Origin: a bacterium
Lineage (GTDB): Bacteria > Patescibacteriota > Minisyncoccia > UBA6257 > UBA9933
NCBI GenBank assembly: GCA_021791445.1
Contig: JAJYWO010000016.1
Span: 1-36,768 of the forward strand
Reading direction: 5' to 3'
DNA: 36,768 nucleotides
Part shown: one piece after another, positions 8,415 through 13,992 of the stretch
How the letters are laid out: every line of letters begins with the position of its first letter
Numbering within the stretch: position 1 is the first letter of the stretch
Program-made: the position numbers and the translations under genes
The notes under the pieces: generated by a model
Told to the model about the DNA's origin: nothing
The model's database searches: none
What the model saw: only the letters and a program-made list of their open reading frames with translations

Positions 8415-8477
8415 TTAATCACAAAAGAAGGTTAATCCCGCCTTGGCGGGACCAACAATTCCGATAAAAAGTTTCAT
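8415..8477 (-). pseudogene. Short duplicate of the ychF start
   Basis: A 20-codon frame beginning MKLFIGIVG, matching the first nine residues of YchF (MKLSIGIVG) but diverged at several bases. It then runs into the palindrome TCCCGCC-TT-GGCGGGA and a TAA just before the real ychF ATG. It looks like a remnant of a duplicated P-loop protein start interrupted by a palindromic element. Its translation is not supported by any SD or promoter. Confidence 0.45.
8436..8451. repeat. TCCCGCC-TT-GGCGGGA palindrome
   Basis: A perfect short hairpin between the cupin and ychF genes. It belongs to a scattered (T)CCGCC...GGCGG(A) family in this window. Confidence 0.6.
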
Positions 8478-8482
8478 AGATT

Positions 8483-8851
8483 TTAATACTCTTCTGCTAT
8501 CGCCTCAGCTTTTGTCTTTTGAACCCTGTCCGCGGGATGGTGTGCCGGAGAGTAAATCGTGTAAAGTTTTAATGCGGTTGCGCCGGTATTTTTGAAATTA
8601 TGTTTGATTCCGGCGTCAACGAAAACCAAGTCGCCCTCTTTGAGCGGCGACGCGATGTCTTCAATCACCGCTTCGCCGCTCCCTTCCGCAAAAACTAAAA
8701 CTTGGTCAACGGTTTCGTGGATTTCCTCGCCGATATCTTCGCCCGGCAACAAGCTCATCAAAACCACCTGCGAATGTTTGCCTGTATTCACAACCTGCCG
8801 AAAATTTTCATTTTGTTTGGCAAGTTCAATAATATTTTTATGAAAAGCCAT
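8483..8851 (-). CDS. Small cupin-domain protein
   Basis: A 122-residue single-domain cupin. The first motif region contains EIHETVDQVLVFAEGSGEAVI, with His and Glu residues expected to bind metal. The second motif region is GDLVFVDAGIKHNFKN, where the last His is the usual third ligand. Cupins of this size are often isomerases, dioxygenases or ligand sensors. The sequence alone does not fix the substrate. It lies upstream of ychF on the same strand, downstream of tRNA-His, and has no SD. The C-terminus (TKAEAIAEEY) is a polar extension. Confidence 0.85.
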   Translation of the reverse strand: MAFHKNIIELAKQNENFRQVVNTGKHSQVVLMSLLPGEDIGEEIHETVDQVLVFAEGSGEAVIEDIASPLKEGDLVFVDAGIKHNFKNTGATALKLYTIYSPAHHPADRVQKTKAEAIAEEY

Positions 8852-8894
8852 AAATTTAGAATTTTAGATTTTAACTATGCGACCTTTAAAAATT

Positions 8895-8969
8895 TGGGGT
8901 GCCTAACGGGAATCGAACCCGTGTCGAGAGTACCACAAACTCCAGTGTTACCATTACACCATAGGCACC
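8895..8969 (-). tRNA. tRNA-His (GTG)
   Basis: The acceptor stem has 8 bp including an encoded G-1 pairing with C73, the identity element of bacterial tRNA-His. The anticodon loop TTGTGGT gives GTG, the T-loop is TTCGATT, and the CCA end is encoded. It sits 14 nt downstream of tRNA-Leu on the same strand. Confidence 0.95.
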
Positions 8970-8983
8970 ATCAATAAATTCGG

Positions 8984-9067
8984 TGCGCGGGAGAGGATTT
9001 GAACCTCCAAGCCCTTGCGGGCGCTACCACCTCAAGGTAGTGCGTCTGCCAGTTTCGCCACCCGCGC
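8984..9067 (-). tRNA. tRNA-Leu (GAG)
   Basis: A type II tRNA with a long variable arm (GCGCCCGCAAGGGCTT region). The acceptor GCGCGGG pairs with CCCGCGC. The anticodon stem CTACC/GGTAG encloses loop TTGAGGT, anticodon GAG. The discriminator is A. The genome reads CCG rather than CCA after it, so CCA must be added. A 23-nt copy of its 5' end lies 79 bp upstream (9125-9147). Confidence 0.95.
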
Positions 9068-9124
9068 ATTATTAAACACATAATTTTTAAATTTCATGCG
9101 CTTTAGCGACGGTCGGACTTCGTC

Positions 9125-9147
9125 CTGCCAGTTTCGCCACCCGCGCA
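9125..9147 (-). repeat. Duplicated 5' fragment of tRNA-Leu
   Basis: 23 nt identical to 9046-9068, covering the tRNA-Leu acceptor 5' strand and D-arm. The intervening 56 nt contain the small hairpin GGAC-TTC-GTCC. It cannot fold as a complete tRNA. It may be a recombination or insertion scar. Confidence 0.7.
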
Positions 9148-9149
9148 AA

Positions 9150-9476
9150 TTACGCCGCCACGCCGATTTTTTGGCGAGAAACTTTTTTGGAAACTTTTCT
9201 CAAAAAATAAAGTTTTGATCGATGAACTTTTTTAGGAGAACTTAGAATTTCAACTTTTGCGATTATTGGAGAATTAATCGGATAATTTTTCTCAACCGCA
9301 ATATCGCCAAACATCGCGCGCACGGTAAAAGTGGCGCCGGTTTCCTTGCCGTGTTTTCTGGCAAGCACCACGCCCTTAAAATTACTGATTCTTTCCTTAT
9401 CTTTTTCCTTAATTCTCTCCGAAACCTTCACAACCGCCCCTGATTTGATTTTTTTCAAAATTTCCTCGTTTATCAT
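9150..9476 (-). CDS. rplS: Ribosomal protein bL19
   Basis: A 108-residue bL19, a large-subunit protein at the 30S-50S interface. Recognisable family features are the N-terminal GAVVKVSERIKEKDKERISNF region, FKGVVLARK, TFTVRAMFGDIAVEKNYPINSP and the basic tail KLYFLRKVSKKVSRQKIG. I chose the ATG at 9476 (MINEEILKK). The frame continues upstream to a TTG at 9485, which would add only MLF. There is no SD. It follows uppS by 39 nt on the same strand and probably shares its transcript. Confidence 0.95.
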   Translation of the reverse strand: MINEEILKKIKSGAVVKVSERIKEKDKERISNFKGVVLARKHGKETGATFTVRAMFGDIAVEKNYPINSPIIAKVEILSSPKKVHRSKLYFLRKVSKKVSRQKIGVAA

Positions 9477-9515
9477 AAATAACAATTTAATTCAAAAAAG
9501 ATTTTAAGTCAATAA

Positions 9516-10208
9516 CTATTTCCCTAATCTCCTCTCAACGCCTCTGAATTTTTCAACTGTTTTTTTAAATTCTTTTTCCGAAAAATCCGGCCATAGCGTT
9601 TCGGTAAAATAAAACTGGGCGTTTGCGGTATCCCACATCATAAAACCTTCAGACCAATGCGACCAATTCGCTTCTCCGCCGGTACGGACAACCAAATCAA
9701 CCGGCGGCAAATCTTTCGTCCAAAGATTATTTTTAATCGTTGCGTCAATAATTTTTAATTTCGCTATTTTCTTAATCGCCTCTTTCATTTCGTCCATCCC
9801 GCTGTAAGCAAGCAAAAAAGTCAGATTGAAATTTTTGTAATTTTTTGTCGCCTCCATCGCTTCTTTTATGGCGCGCTTCGCTTTTTCCGGAAAAAATTCT
9901 TCCCACCTGCCCAAAACGCGAATTTTCACTTTCCTTTCGTGAATCATTTTGTCTTTTGCCAATCTTTTGAAATATTCTTCAAACAACCTGAACAAAAAAA
10001 CTTTTTCCATTTTCGGCCGCTTCAAAACATTGCCCACCGAACAGCCCCAAAAAGTGAAGTAAGGGATTCCGGAATTGACAGCGGCTTCCAGAATTTTCTC
10101 CGCGGTTTTCGCGCCTTCACGATGCCCAAAAAAAGACGGTATTCGCTTCTTTTTCGCCCAACGCCTGTTGCCGTCGGGAATAATGGCTATGTGGGTTAAT
10201 TTATTCAT
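9516..10208 (-). CDS. uppS: Undecaprenyl diphosphate synthase
   Basis: A 230-residue cis-prenyltransferase that makes the C55 lipid carrier for cell-wall and surface glycans. The catalytic Asp lies in IPDGNRRWAKK (residue 12). Also visible are FGHREGAKTAEKIL, LVVRTGGEANWSHW, MMWDTANAQFYFTETLWPDF and the C-terminal RGVERRLG. The frame stays open further upstream into the tRNA-Ala gene, but that extension is tRNA sequence, so the ATG at 10208 is the true start. It lies only 3 nt after the tRNA-Ala 3' end, so tRNA processing would leave a near-leaderless mRNA. The GT39 protein in this window could use a C55-linked sugar. Confidence 0.95.
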   Translation of the reverse strand: MNKLTHIAIIPDGNRRWAKKKRIPSFFGHREGAKTAEKILEAAVNSGIPYFTFWGCSVGNVLKRPKMEKVFLFRLFEEYFKRLAKDKMIHERKVKIRVLGRWEEFFPEKAKRAIKEAMEATKNYKNFNLTFLLAYSGMDEMKEAIKKIAKLKIIDATIKNNLWTKDLPPVDLVVRTGGEANWSHWSEGFMMWDTANAQFYFTETLWPDFSEKEFKKTVEKFRGVERRLGK

Positions 10209-10211
10209 TTT

Positions 10212-10282
10212 TGGACCTAGGCGGAATCGAACCGCCGTCTCGTCAATGCGAATGACGCGTGCTGCCACTATACCATAGGCCC
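10212..10282 (-). tRNA. tRNA-Ala (CGC)
   Basis: The acceptor GGGCCTA/TAGGTCC includes the G3:U70 alanine identity pair. The anticodon stem CGTCA/TGACG encloses TTCGCAT, anticodon CGC. The discriminator is A and CCA is not encoded. The uppS start codon follows 3 nt later on the same strand. Confidence 0.94.
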
Positions 10283-10369
10283 GTTCGGGGTGCCGAGATC
10301 CGCTAACTGGCGGAGAACTCGAGTTTCATAAGTTTCTTACGAAATTTCCAGTGAATGCTTCGCATTCCC

Positions 10370-10469
10370 GTTCAGAAACTTTTTCGGGCCGCCGGGAATT
10401 GAACCCGGTTCTCACGCACCCGAAGCGCGTATACTACCGGTGTACTACGGCCCGAAAAAGTTTCTGAAC
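10370..10469. repeat. Inverted repeat extending tRNA-Pro acceptor stem
   Basis: Positions 10370-10391 and 10448-10469 are perfect 22-nt inverted repeats. They consist of the 7-bp tRNA-Pro acceptor stem plus 15 further base pairs outside the tRNA. Between tRNA-Pro and tRNA-Ala there is also a GAATGC-TTC-GCATTC hairpin (10352-10366). Confidence 0.8.
10384..10454 (-). tRNA. tRNA-Pro (CGG)
   Basis: The acceptor CGGGCCG/CGGCCCG has the C1-G72 pair typical of bacterial tRNA-Pro. The anticodon stem CGCGC/GCGTG encloses TTCGGGT, anticodon CGG. The discriminator is A and CCA is not encoded. The acceptor stem continues into perfectly complementary flanks. It is first in the unit tRNA-Pro, tRNA-Ala, uppS, rplS. 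Confidence 0.93.
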
Positions 10470-10486
10470 CCCAAAGTGTTTATATT

Positions 10487-10492
10487 ATTATA
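10487..10492 (-). promoter_or_regulatory. -10 box for tRNA-Pro/Ala-uppS-rplS
   Basis: A consensus TATAAT on the minus strand, about 33 nt upstream of tRNA-Pro. No convincing -35 hexamer was found. Confidence 0.45.
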
Positions 10493-10549
10493 CCCCACCT
10501 CAATAAACCAAATAAAATCCTACCAGTTTTTTTATTTTTTTGAAAGAGG

Positions 10550-10580
10550 TATAATTATTCCAGAACAAAAAAGGAGGTGA
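10550..10580 (+). promoter_or_regulatory. -10 box and perfect SD for 115-aa gene
   Basis: TATAAT at 10550-10555 (the -35 region is only a T-run), then a leader of about 25 nt with AAGGAGGTGA at 10571-10580. This is a full 10-nt SD, 6 nt before the ATG. It is unusual here because neighbouring genes lack SDs and the local 16S rRNA lacks the matching CCTCC. Confidence 0.6.
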
Positions 10581-10586
10581 AATACG

Positions 10587-10934
10587 ATGGAACCGAAAGA
10601 AATCGAGATAATCAAAAAACTGGTTGAATTTTTAGAAGTCGCCAGAAAATCCAACCATGTGACTTATCACGCGATGGTTGACAGCGAAAATCTGAAAGAA
10701 ATGCTGAAAGCGGTAAAAAAAATAACGCAGTGGAGCGAAGAAGATGAAAAACGAGTTATTGAACTCGCGGAAAAATTCAAAAAAGAAACGGAGGGGAAAA
10801 CGCTGAAAGAAAAAAGCGATAAGTTGAAAAATATTATGAAAACCGGCGGTCGCACCGTATTGATAAGCGCGATAGCCGGCGGTATCGGCTTTGCCACTTA
10901 TCGTTTACTAAAAACAAATGGCGCCAAGAAATAG
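10587..10934 (+). CDS. Hypothetical charged protein with C-terminal helix
   Basis: A 115-residue protein of unknown family. Residues 1-85 are highly charged (Lys/Glu) and helical. Residues about 90-107 (GRTVLISAIAGGIGFATYRLL) form a short glycine-containing hydrophobic segment that could insert in a membrane, followed by a basic tail. Hydrophilic helix plus C-terminal hydrophobic hairpin resembles a tail-anchored or pore-like arrangement, but I do not assign a function. It is monocistronic, with its own -10, a perfect SD, and a terminator overlapping its stop codon. The SD sets it apart from most genes here. Confidence 0.75.
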   Translation: MEPKEIEIIKKLVEFLEVARKSNHVTYHAMVDSENLKEMLKAVKKITQWSEEDEKRVIELAEKFKKETEGKTLKEKSDKLKNIMKTGGRTVLISAIAGGIGFATYRLLKTNGAKK

Positions 10935-10947
10935 GCGCCTTTATTTT
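10920..10947. terminator. Terminator between convergent genes
   Basis: GGCGCC (10920-10925) and GGCGCC (10934-10939) form a 6-bp stem followed by TTTATTTT. The TAG stop of the 115-aa gene lies at the stem edge. The cca gene ends just inside the downstream flank. Confidence 0.7.
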
Positions 10948-12419
10948 ACATAAAACTTTGATTTTATTTCTTCTTCTATTCCTGATTCAAATTCGTTTTT
11001 TCGTTCCCGCGCGGCTTTCGCCATTTTTTCAAGTTCAACGTCGCTCAATTTCCATAATTTCTCAACTCTTATTTCTAATTTCTTTTTATCGTTTTTCTCC
11101 GGTTTTTCAATCACCTCATCAAGTAAAATTGATAAAATCCAGCCGATTTTATGACCAGGTTTGATTTTCAAAATCTCCATAATGCTGTCACCGTTAATTT
11201 TCAGCATTTTCGGCGAAATCGGGTCGCGCTTCACTTTTTCAATCATAAAAAGCAAATGCCGCAATTTGTAAGGCAGGGCTTTGGGCACGCCGGAACCGAT
11301 TCTGTCCGCCTCGCGCACTTTTATTAAATCGTCTATATTTTCGGCGCCAACACGCGCCAGAAATCTCCGCACTCCGGAAGCGGTCACTTCACCGACATTG
11401 TAATAAAAAAGATGATACCGAACCAAATGAATGACTTTTTCGGCGATGTTGTTGGGAAAGCGCAAATTATCCATAATTTTCGCCGTTATCTTCGCGCCGA
11501 CAACTTCGTGGTTGTAAAAAGTGCAATCCGGGCCTTCGCCGGCTTTTGTTCTCGGTTTGCCGACATCATGAAGTAAGCTCGCCAGCCGAATTTCCAAAGA
11601 ATAATTTTTCTTGGCCGCATAATCCAAGGCCCGCAGATTATGTTCCCAAATCGTGTAAATATGGTGCTTGTTTTGGCCGTTATCAATCCCCTCGCGCAAT
11701 TCCGGCACAATGTATTTCAGCAAACTGGTTTCTTCAAGCAGCTCAACTCCCCTTTTCGCCAAGGGCGTCATTATGATTTTTATAAATTCGTCGCGAATTC
11801 TTTCTTTGGCAATCATTTCAATTAACCCGGCTTCTTTTTTAATCGCCTTGAAAGTTTTTTCCTCTATTTCAAAACCAAGCTGAACCGAAAATCTTATCGC
11901 CCGCATCAAGCGCAAAGCGTCTTCGTTAAACCTTTCTTCCGGCTTGCCGACAGTGCGAATGATTTTATTCTTAATATCTTTTTGCCCATTAAAAATATCG
12001 ATTAATTTGCAATTCGCATGCATTCGCAGATTGGCATCACATTGTAATGCTATGGCATTACAAGTAAAATCGCGGCGGCTTAAATCCTCCTCTACTGTTT
12101 TGGCGAATTTAATCTCATCCGGGTGCCGCTTGTCTGTGTATTTTCCTTCTAAACGAAAAGTTGTTATTTCCACAATTTTTAACCTTTCATTTTCGCTTTG
12201 AGTTTTCACGGCAACGGTTCCAAATTTATTTTCATAAACGCTATCCGGAAAAATTTTCTGAATTTCCTGCGGCTTGGCGTTAGTCGTGATATCCCAATCT
12301 TTCGGCTCCTTATCCATCAACAAATCCCTCACGCACCCGCCCACCAAATACGCTTCAAAACCCGCTTTTTGAAGCTTTTCGCAAATATCCAAAATTTCTT
12401 CGGGGATATTGAATCTCAT
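10941..12419 (-). CDS. cca: CCA-adding tRNA nucleotidyltransferase with HD domain
   Basis: A 492-residue class II nucleotidyltransferase that adds or repairs the tRNA 3' CCA. The active site shows LVGGCVRDLLM (residues 25-35) and the metal-binding DWD (41-43). Then come RRDFTCNAIA, RFNEDALRLMRAIRF and, near residue 285, an HD-domain motif LLHDVGKP. The HD domain in this family is a phosphohydrolase. The enzyme is needed here because tRNA-Leu, -Ala, -Pro, -Arg and -Lys lack an encoded CCA. A TATAAT box lies 8 nt before the ATG, which predicts a leaderless mRNA. The 3' end shares the terminator with the convergent gene. Confidence 0.95.
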   Translation of the reverse strand: MRFNIPEEILDICEKLQKAGFEAYLVGGCVRDLLMDKEPKDWDITTNAKPQEIQKIFPDSVYENKFGTVAVKTQSENERLKIVEITTFRLEGKYTDKRHPDEIKFAKTVEEDLSRRDFTCNAIALQCDANLRMHANCKLIDIFNGQKDIKNKIIRTVGKPEERFNEDALRLMRAIRFSVQLGFEIEEKTFKAIKKEAGLIEMIAKERIRDEFIKIIMTPLAKRGVELLEETSLLKYIVPELREGIDNGQNKHHIYTIWEHNLRALDYAAKKNYSLEIRLASLLHDVGKPRTKAGEGPDCTFYNHEVVGAKITAKIMDNLRFPNNIAEKVIHLVRYHLFYYNVGEVTASGVRRFLARVGAENIDDLIKVREADRIGSGVPKALPYKLRHLLFMIEKVKRDPISPKMLKINGDSIMEILKIKPGHKIGWILSILLDEVIEKPEKNDKKKLEIRVEKLWKLSDVELEKMAKAARERKNEFESGIEEEIKSKFYVK

Positions 12420-12427
12420 TAAATTTT

Positions 12428-12433
12428 ATTATA
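12428..12433 (-). promoter_or_regulatory. -10 box of cca, leaderless start
   Basis: TATAAT on the minus strand, 8 nt before the ATG at 12419. A weak -35 (TTTGCG) stands 17 nt further upstream. Confidence 0.5.
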
Positions 12434-12499
12434 AACTAATTCATATTATCCGCAAACAATTCGTCTTTAAACAAGTTATCTGAAATAAATTAAATTTTT

Positions 12500-12874
12500 A
12501 TGCTTCCAAAACCTTACAAAAACGCAATAATCTATGAGGACAAAAAACTTTATGCCTGTTTAGCCAATGAACCTATTGTAGATGGTCATACGGTTGTTGT
12601 CTGGAAAGATAAGGTTGCTGACTTACATTTACTCACCAGAAAAAACTATGAGTATTTAATGGAAAGAGTAAATGAAATTAGAAATGCAATGTTAAAAGCG
12701 CTAAGAGTTGAAAAGGTCTATCTGTTATACATGGACGAGACGAAACAAGTTCATTGGCATCTAGTGCCTAGATACAGCAAAAGGGGTTTTGTAAATTTAT
12801 TACAAAGGCCTGAAAAAATAAAAGACTTCTCACTCGATAATAAAATACGAAAGTATTTAAGCATAAAAATTTAA
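12500..12874 (+). CDS. HIT-family protein
   Basis: A 124-residue histidine-triad-like nucleotide hydrolase or transferase. Typical features are GHTVVVWKDKVADLHLLT (residues about 29-46), a helix, then the triad region TKQVHWHLVPRY near residues 85-96. The usual pattern is HxHxH; here HWHLV keeps two of the histidines and the third position differs, so catalysis is uncertain. The N-terminal YACLANEPIVDGHTVV strand matches HIT proteins. No SD precedes the ATG. The codons look more AT-rich than in neighbouring genes, hinting at a different origin. A 13-bp hairpin follows at 12903-12949. Confidence 0.8.
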   Translation: MLPKPYKNAIIYEDKKLYACLANEPIVDGHTVVVWKDKVADLHLLTRKNYEYLMERVNEIRNAMLKALRVEKVYLLYMDETKQVHWHLVPRYSKRGFVNLLQRPEKIKDFSLDNKIRKYLSIKI

Positions 12875-12902
12875 TTTACATCCAATAACACCGAATATGA
12901 GG

Positions 12903-12949
12903 AAAAATGAAATTCGCTTTTATAGATTATGGACTTGAATTTCATTTTT
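12903..12949 (+). terminator. Hairpin terminator after HIT gene
   Basis: AAAAATGAAATTC and GAATTTCATTTTT form a perfect 13-bp inverted repeat ending in a T-run. It stands 28 nt after the HIT stop. Confidence 0.6.
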
Positions 12950-12960
12950 TACCCAAATTT

Positions 12961-12988
12961 TTGCCCTTTTCTTCTCTTGAAATATAAT
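12961..12988 (+). promoter_or_regulatory. Candidate promoter of a small RNA
   Basis: TTGCCC (12961-12966), a 16-nt spacer, TATAAT (12983-12988). No ORF follows. A structured stretch and a terminator do. Confidence 0.45.
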
Positions 12989-12994
12989 AAGGAA

Positions 12995-13112
12995 GCGGGC
13001 AAAAACTTCGTTTATTCGGATACGTTAAACGAAATTTTGTTCAAAAATATTTTTCCTTGAACAATTCTATGGAATTGTTCAAGGATTTAGAAACCGCATC
13101 GGCGGATTTTTT
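12995..13112 (+). ncRNA. Candidate small structured RNA
   Basis: A promoter-to-terminator segment of about 118 nt without a coding frame. From 5' to 3': TTCGTTTA/TAAACGAA hairpin; TGTTCAA (about 13039) which can pair with TTGAACA (about 13057); a perfect palindrome CCTTGAACAATTC/GAATTGTTCAAGG (13055-13084) that competes for the same TTGAACA; then CCGC-ATCG-GCGG followed by six T (13094-13112). Mutually exclusive hairpins suggest a riboregulator or attenuator-like RNA. I do not recognise it as 6S RNA, SRP RNA or RNase P. This is inference from structure only. Confidence 0.35.
13094..13112 (+). terminator. Terminator of candidate small RNA
   Basis: CCGC-ATCG-GCGG stem followed by ATTTTTT. Confidence 0.5.
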
Positions 13113-13135
13113 ATTGAGCCCTTTTTTGATTTTTT

Positions 13136-13173
13136 TGGAAAGAAAAAAGGTCACTGAGTATTTCAATGACCTT
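13136..13173 (-). terminator. Terminator of the 52-aa gene
   Basis: On the minus strand AAGGTCA pairs with TGACCTT (13147-13173) and is followed by a T-rich run. It lies 22 nt after the stop of the small membrane protein. Confidence 0.65.
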
Positions 13174-13195
13174 GGAATGTGAAAAAAGTTTAAAG

Positions 13196-13354
13196 TTACT
13201 CTTTCTTATCCACTGCGAATCTCATAAGAAATCCAAGTGCTGTGATTCCCCAAAATGTTGCGAATCCGTAGTAAATACTGTGTGAGCCTATTGCCACTGC
13301 AAACGCCGACAATAATGCTAAGACATAACCCATCCCAAAATTAGGATTTTTCAT
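13196..13354 (-). CDS. 52-residue membrane protein
   Basis: A small gene with the product MKNPNFGMGYVLALLSAFAV..., 52 residues. Two hydrophobic stretches (about 9-23 and 27-45) are compatible with a helical hairpin, ending in the polar tail DKKE. It is supported by a strong SD (AGGAGG, 6-7 nt before the ATG), a TTGACA promoter and a downstream terminator, so expression is likely despite its size. The leader contains an ATTGTT-CATA-AACAAT hairpin. The family is unknown. A toxin, a regulatory membrane peptide or a membrane stabiliser are possible. The SD is atypical for this window. Confidence 0.75.
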   Translation of the reverse strand: MKNPNFGMGYVLALLSAFAVAIGSHSIYYGFATFWGITALGFLMRFAVDKKE

Positions 13355-13411
13355 AATAGCCTCCTATGTGATTGTTTATGAACAATTTAACGCCAAATTA
13401 GCATCTAAAAT

Positions 13412-13441
13412 AAAATAACATAAAAATAACTAATTTGTCAA
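13412..13441 (-). promoter_or_regulatory. Promoter of 52-aa gene
   Basis: TTGACA (13436-13441), an 18-nt spacer, extended TGT-TATTTT (-10 at 13412-13417). The predicted leader is about 50 nt and ends in an SD. Confidence 0.55.
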
Positions 13442-13492
13442 GCCTACGCGTCCCCTACCCAACATCCAAAATATTATTTACACTATGCTTAT

Positions 13493-13564
13493 GTCCTCGT
13501 AGTGAAATGGATATCACGACTGCCTTCGAAGCAGTTATTGGGGGTTCAAATCCCTCCGAGGACG
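13493..13564 (+). tRNA. tRNA-Arg (TCG)
   Basis: The acceptor GTCCTCG pairs with CGAGGAC. The anticodon stem ACTGC/GCAGT encloses CTTCGAA, anticodon TCG. The T-loop is TTCAAAT and the discriminator is G. CCA is not encoded. Its 3' end is duplicated 133 bp downstream. Confidence 0.94.
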
Positions 13565-13696
13565 CAAGCGAATGAAATGAGCGCCGAATAAAATGAGTGC
13601 AGTGTCGAGGCTAGGGATTTGAAGGGTTCTACGAGCGCAATCCGCCTTTGGCGGATGAGCACGTATAGAACCCAGGGACATAATCCCTCCGAGGAC
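13549..13696 (+). repeat. tRNA-Arg 3'-end direct repeat with hairpin insert
   Basis: AATCCCTCCGAGGAC occurs at 13549-13563 (inside tRNA-Arg) and at 13682-13696. The 118 nt between have no ORF. They contain GGGTTCTACG...CGTATAGAACCC enclosing ATCCGCC-TTT-GGCGGAT (13640-13656). This is the layout of an attachment site duplicated by integration, or of a small tRNA-targeting palindromic element. No integrase is nearby. Confidence 0.6.
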
Positions 13697-13750
13697 ACAA
13701 ATTTTTCTTGATTTTTAAATTTTAAAATTTTATATTTAAATGTGTTCAGC

Positions 13751-13823
13751 GCATCCCTAGCTCAACTGGCAGAGCAGATCCCTCTTAAGGATAAGGTTCC
13801 GGGTTCGACTCCCGGGGGATGCA
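13751..13823 (+). tRNA. tRNA-Lys (CTT)
   Basis: The acceptor GCATCCC/GGGATGC is followed by discriminator A. The anticodon loop CTCTTAA gives CTT. The T-loop is TTCGACT. CCA is not encoded. Confidence 0.93.
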
Positions 13824-13866
13824 CAAAAATTGAAAAATTAAAAATAAAAATGTAAAATAACCAAAC

Positions 13867-13940
13867 GCGGGGTTAGTATAGTGGTAATACACCTCCTTGC
13901 CATGGAGGAGACGCGAGTTCGATTCCCGTACCCCGCTCCA
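13867..13940 (+). tRNA. tRNA-Gly (GCC)
   Basis: The acceptor GCGGGGT/ACCCCGC is followed by discriminator T and an encoded CCA. The anticodon stem CCTCC/GGAGG encloses TTGCCAT, anticodon GCC. The T-stem has one apparent A.C mismatch. Confidence 0.93.
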
Positions 13941-13955
13941 AGATTTCACTTTCAT

Positions 13956-13984
13956 TTGACTTGTTAACATTTTACCCTTTTAAT
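13956..13984 (+). promoter_or_regulatory. Promoter of sigma factor gene, leaderless
   Basis: TTGACT (13956-13961), a 17-nt spacer, TTTAAT (13979-13984). The ATG at 13993 is 8 nt downstream, so the mRNA should begin at or next to the start codon. Confidence 0.6.
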
Positions 13985-13992
13985 CGTTATAT

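Noticed and set aside
10208-10268. Longer uppS with 20 extra N-terminal residues
   Set aside because: The extension is translated tRNA-Ala sequence.
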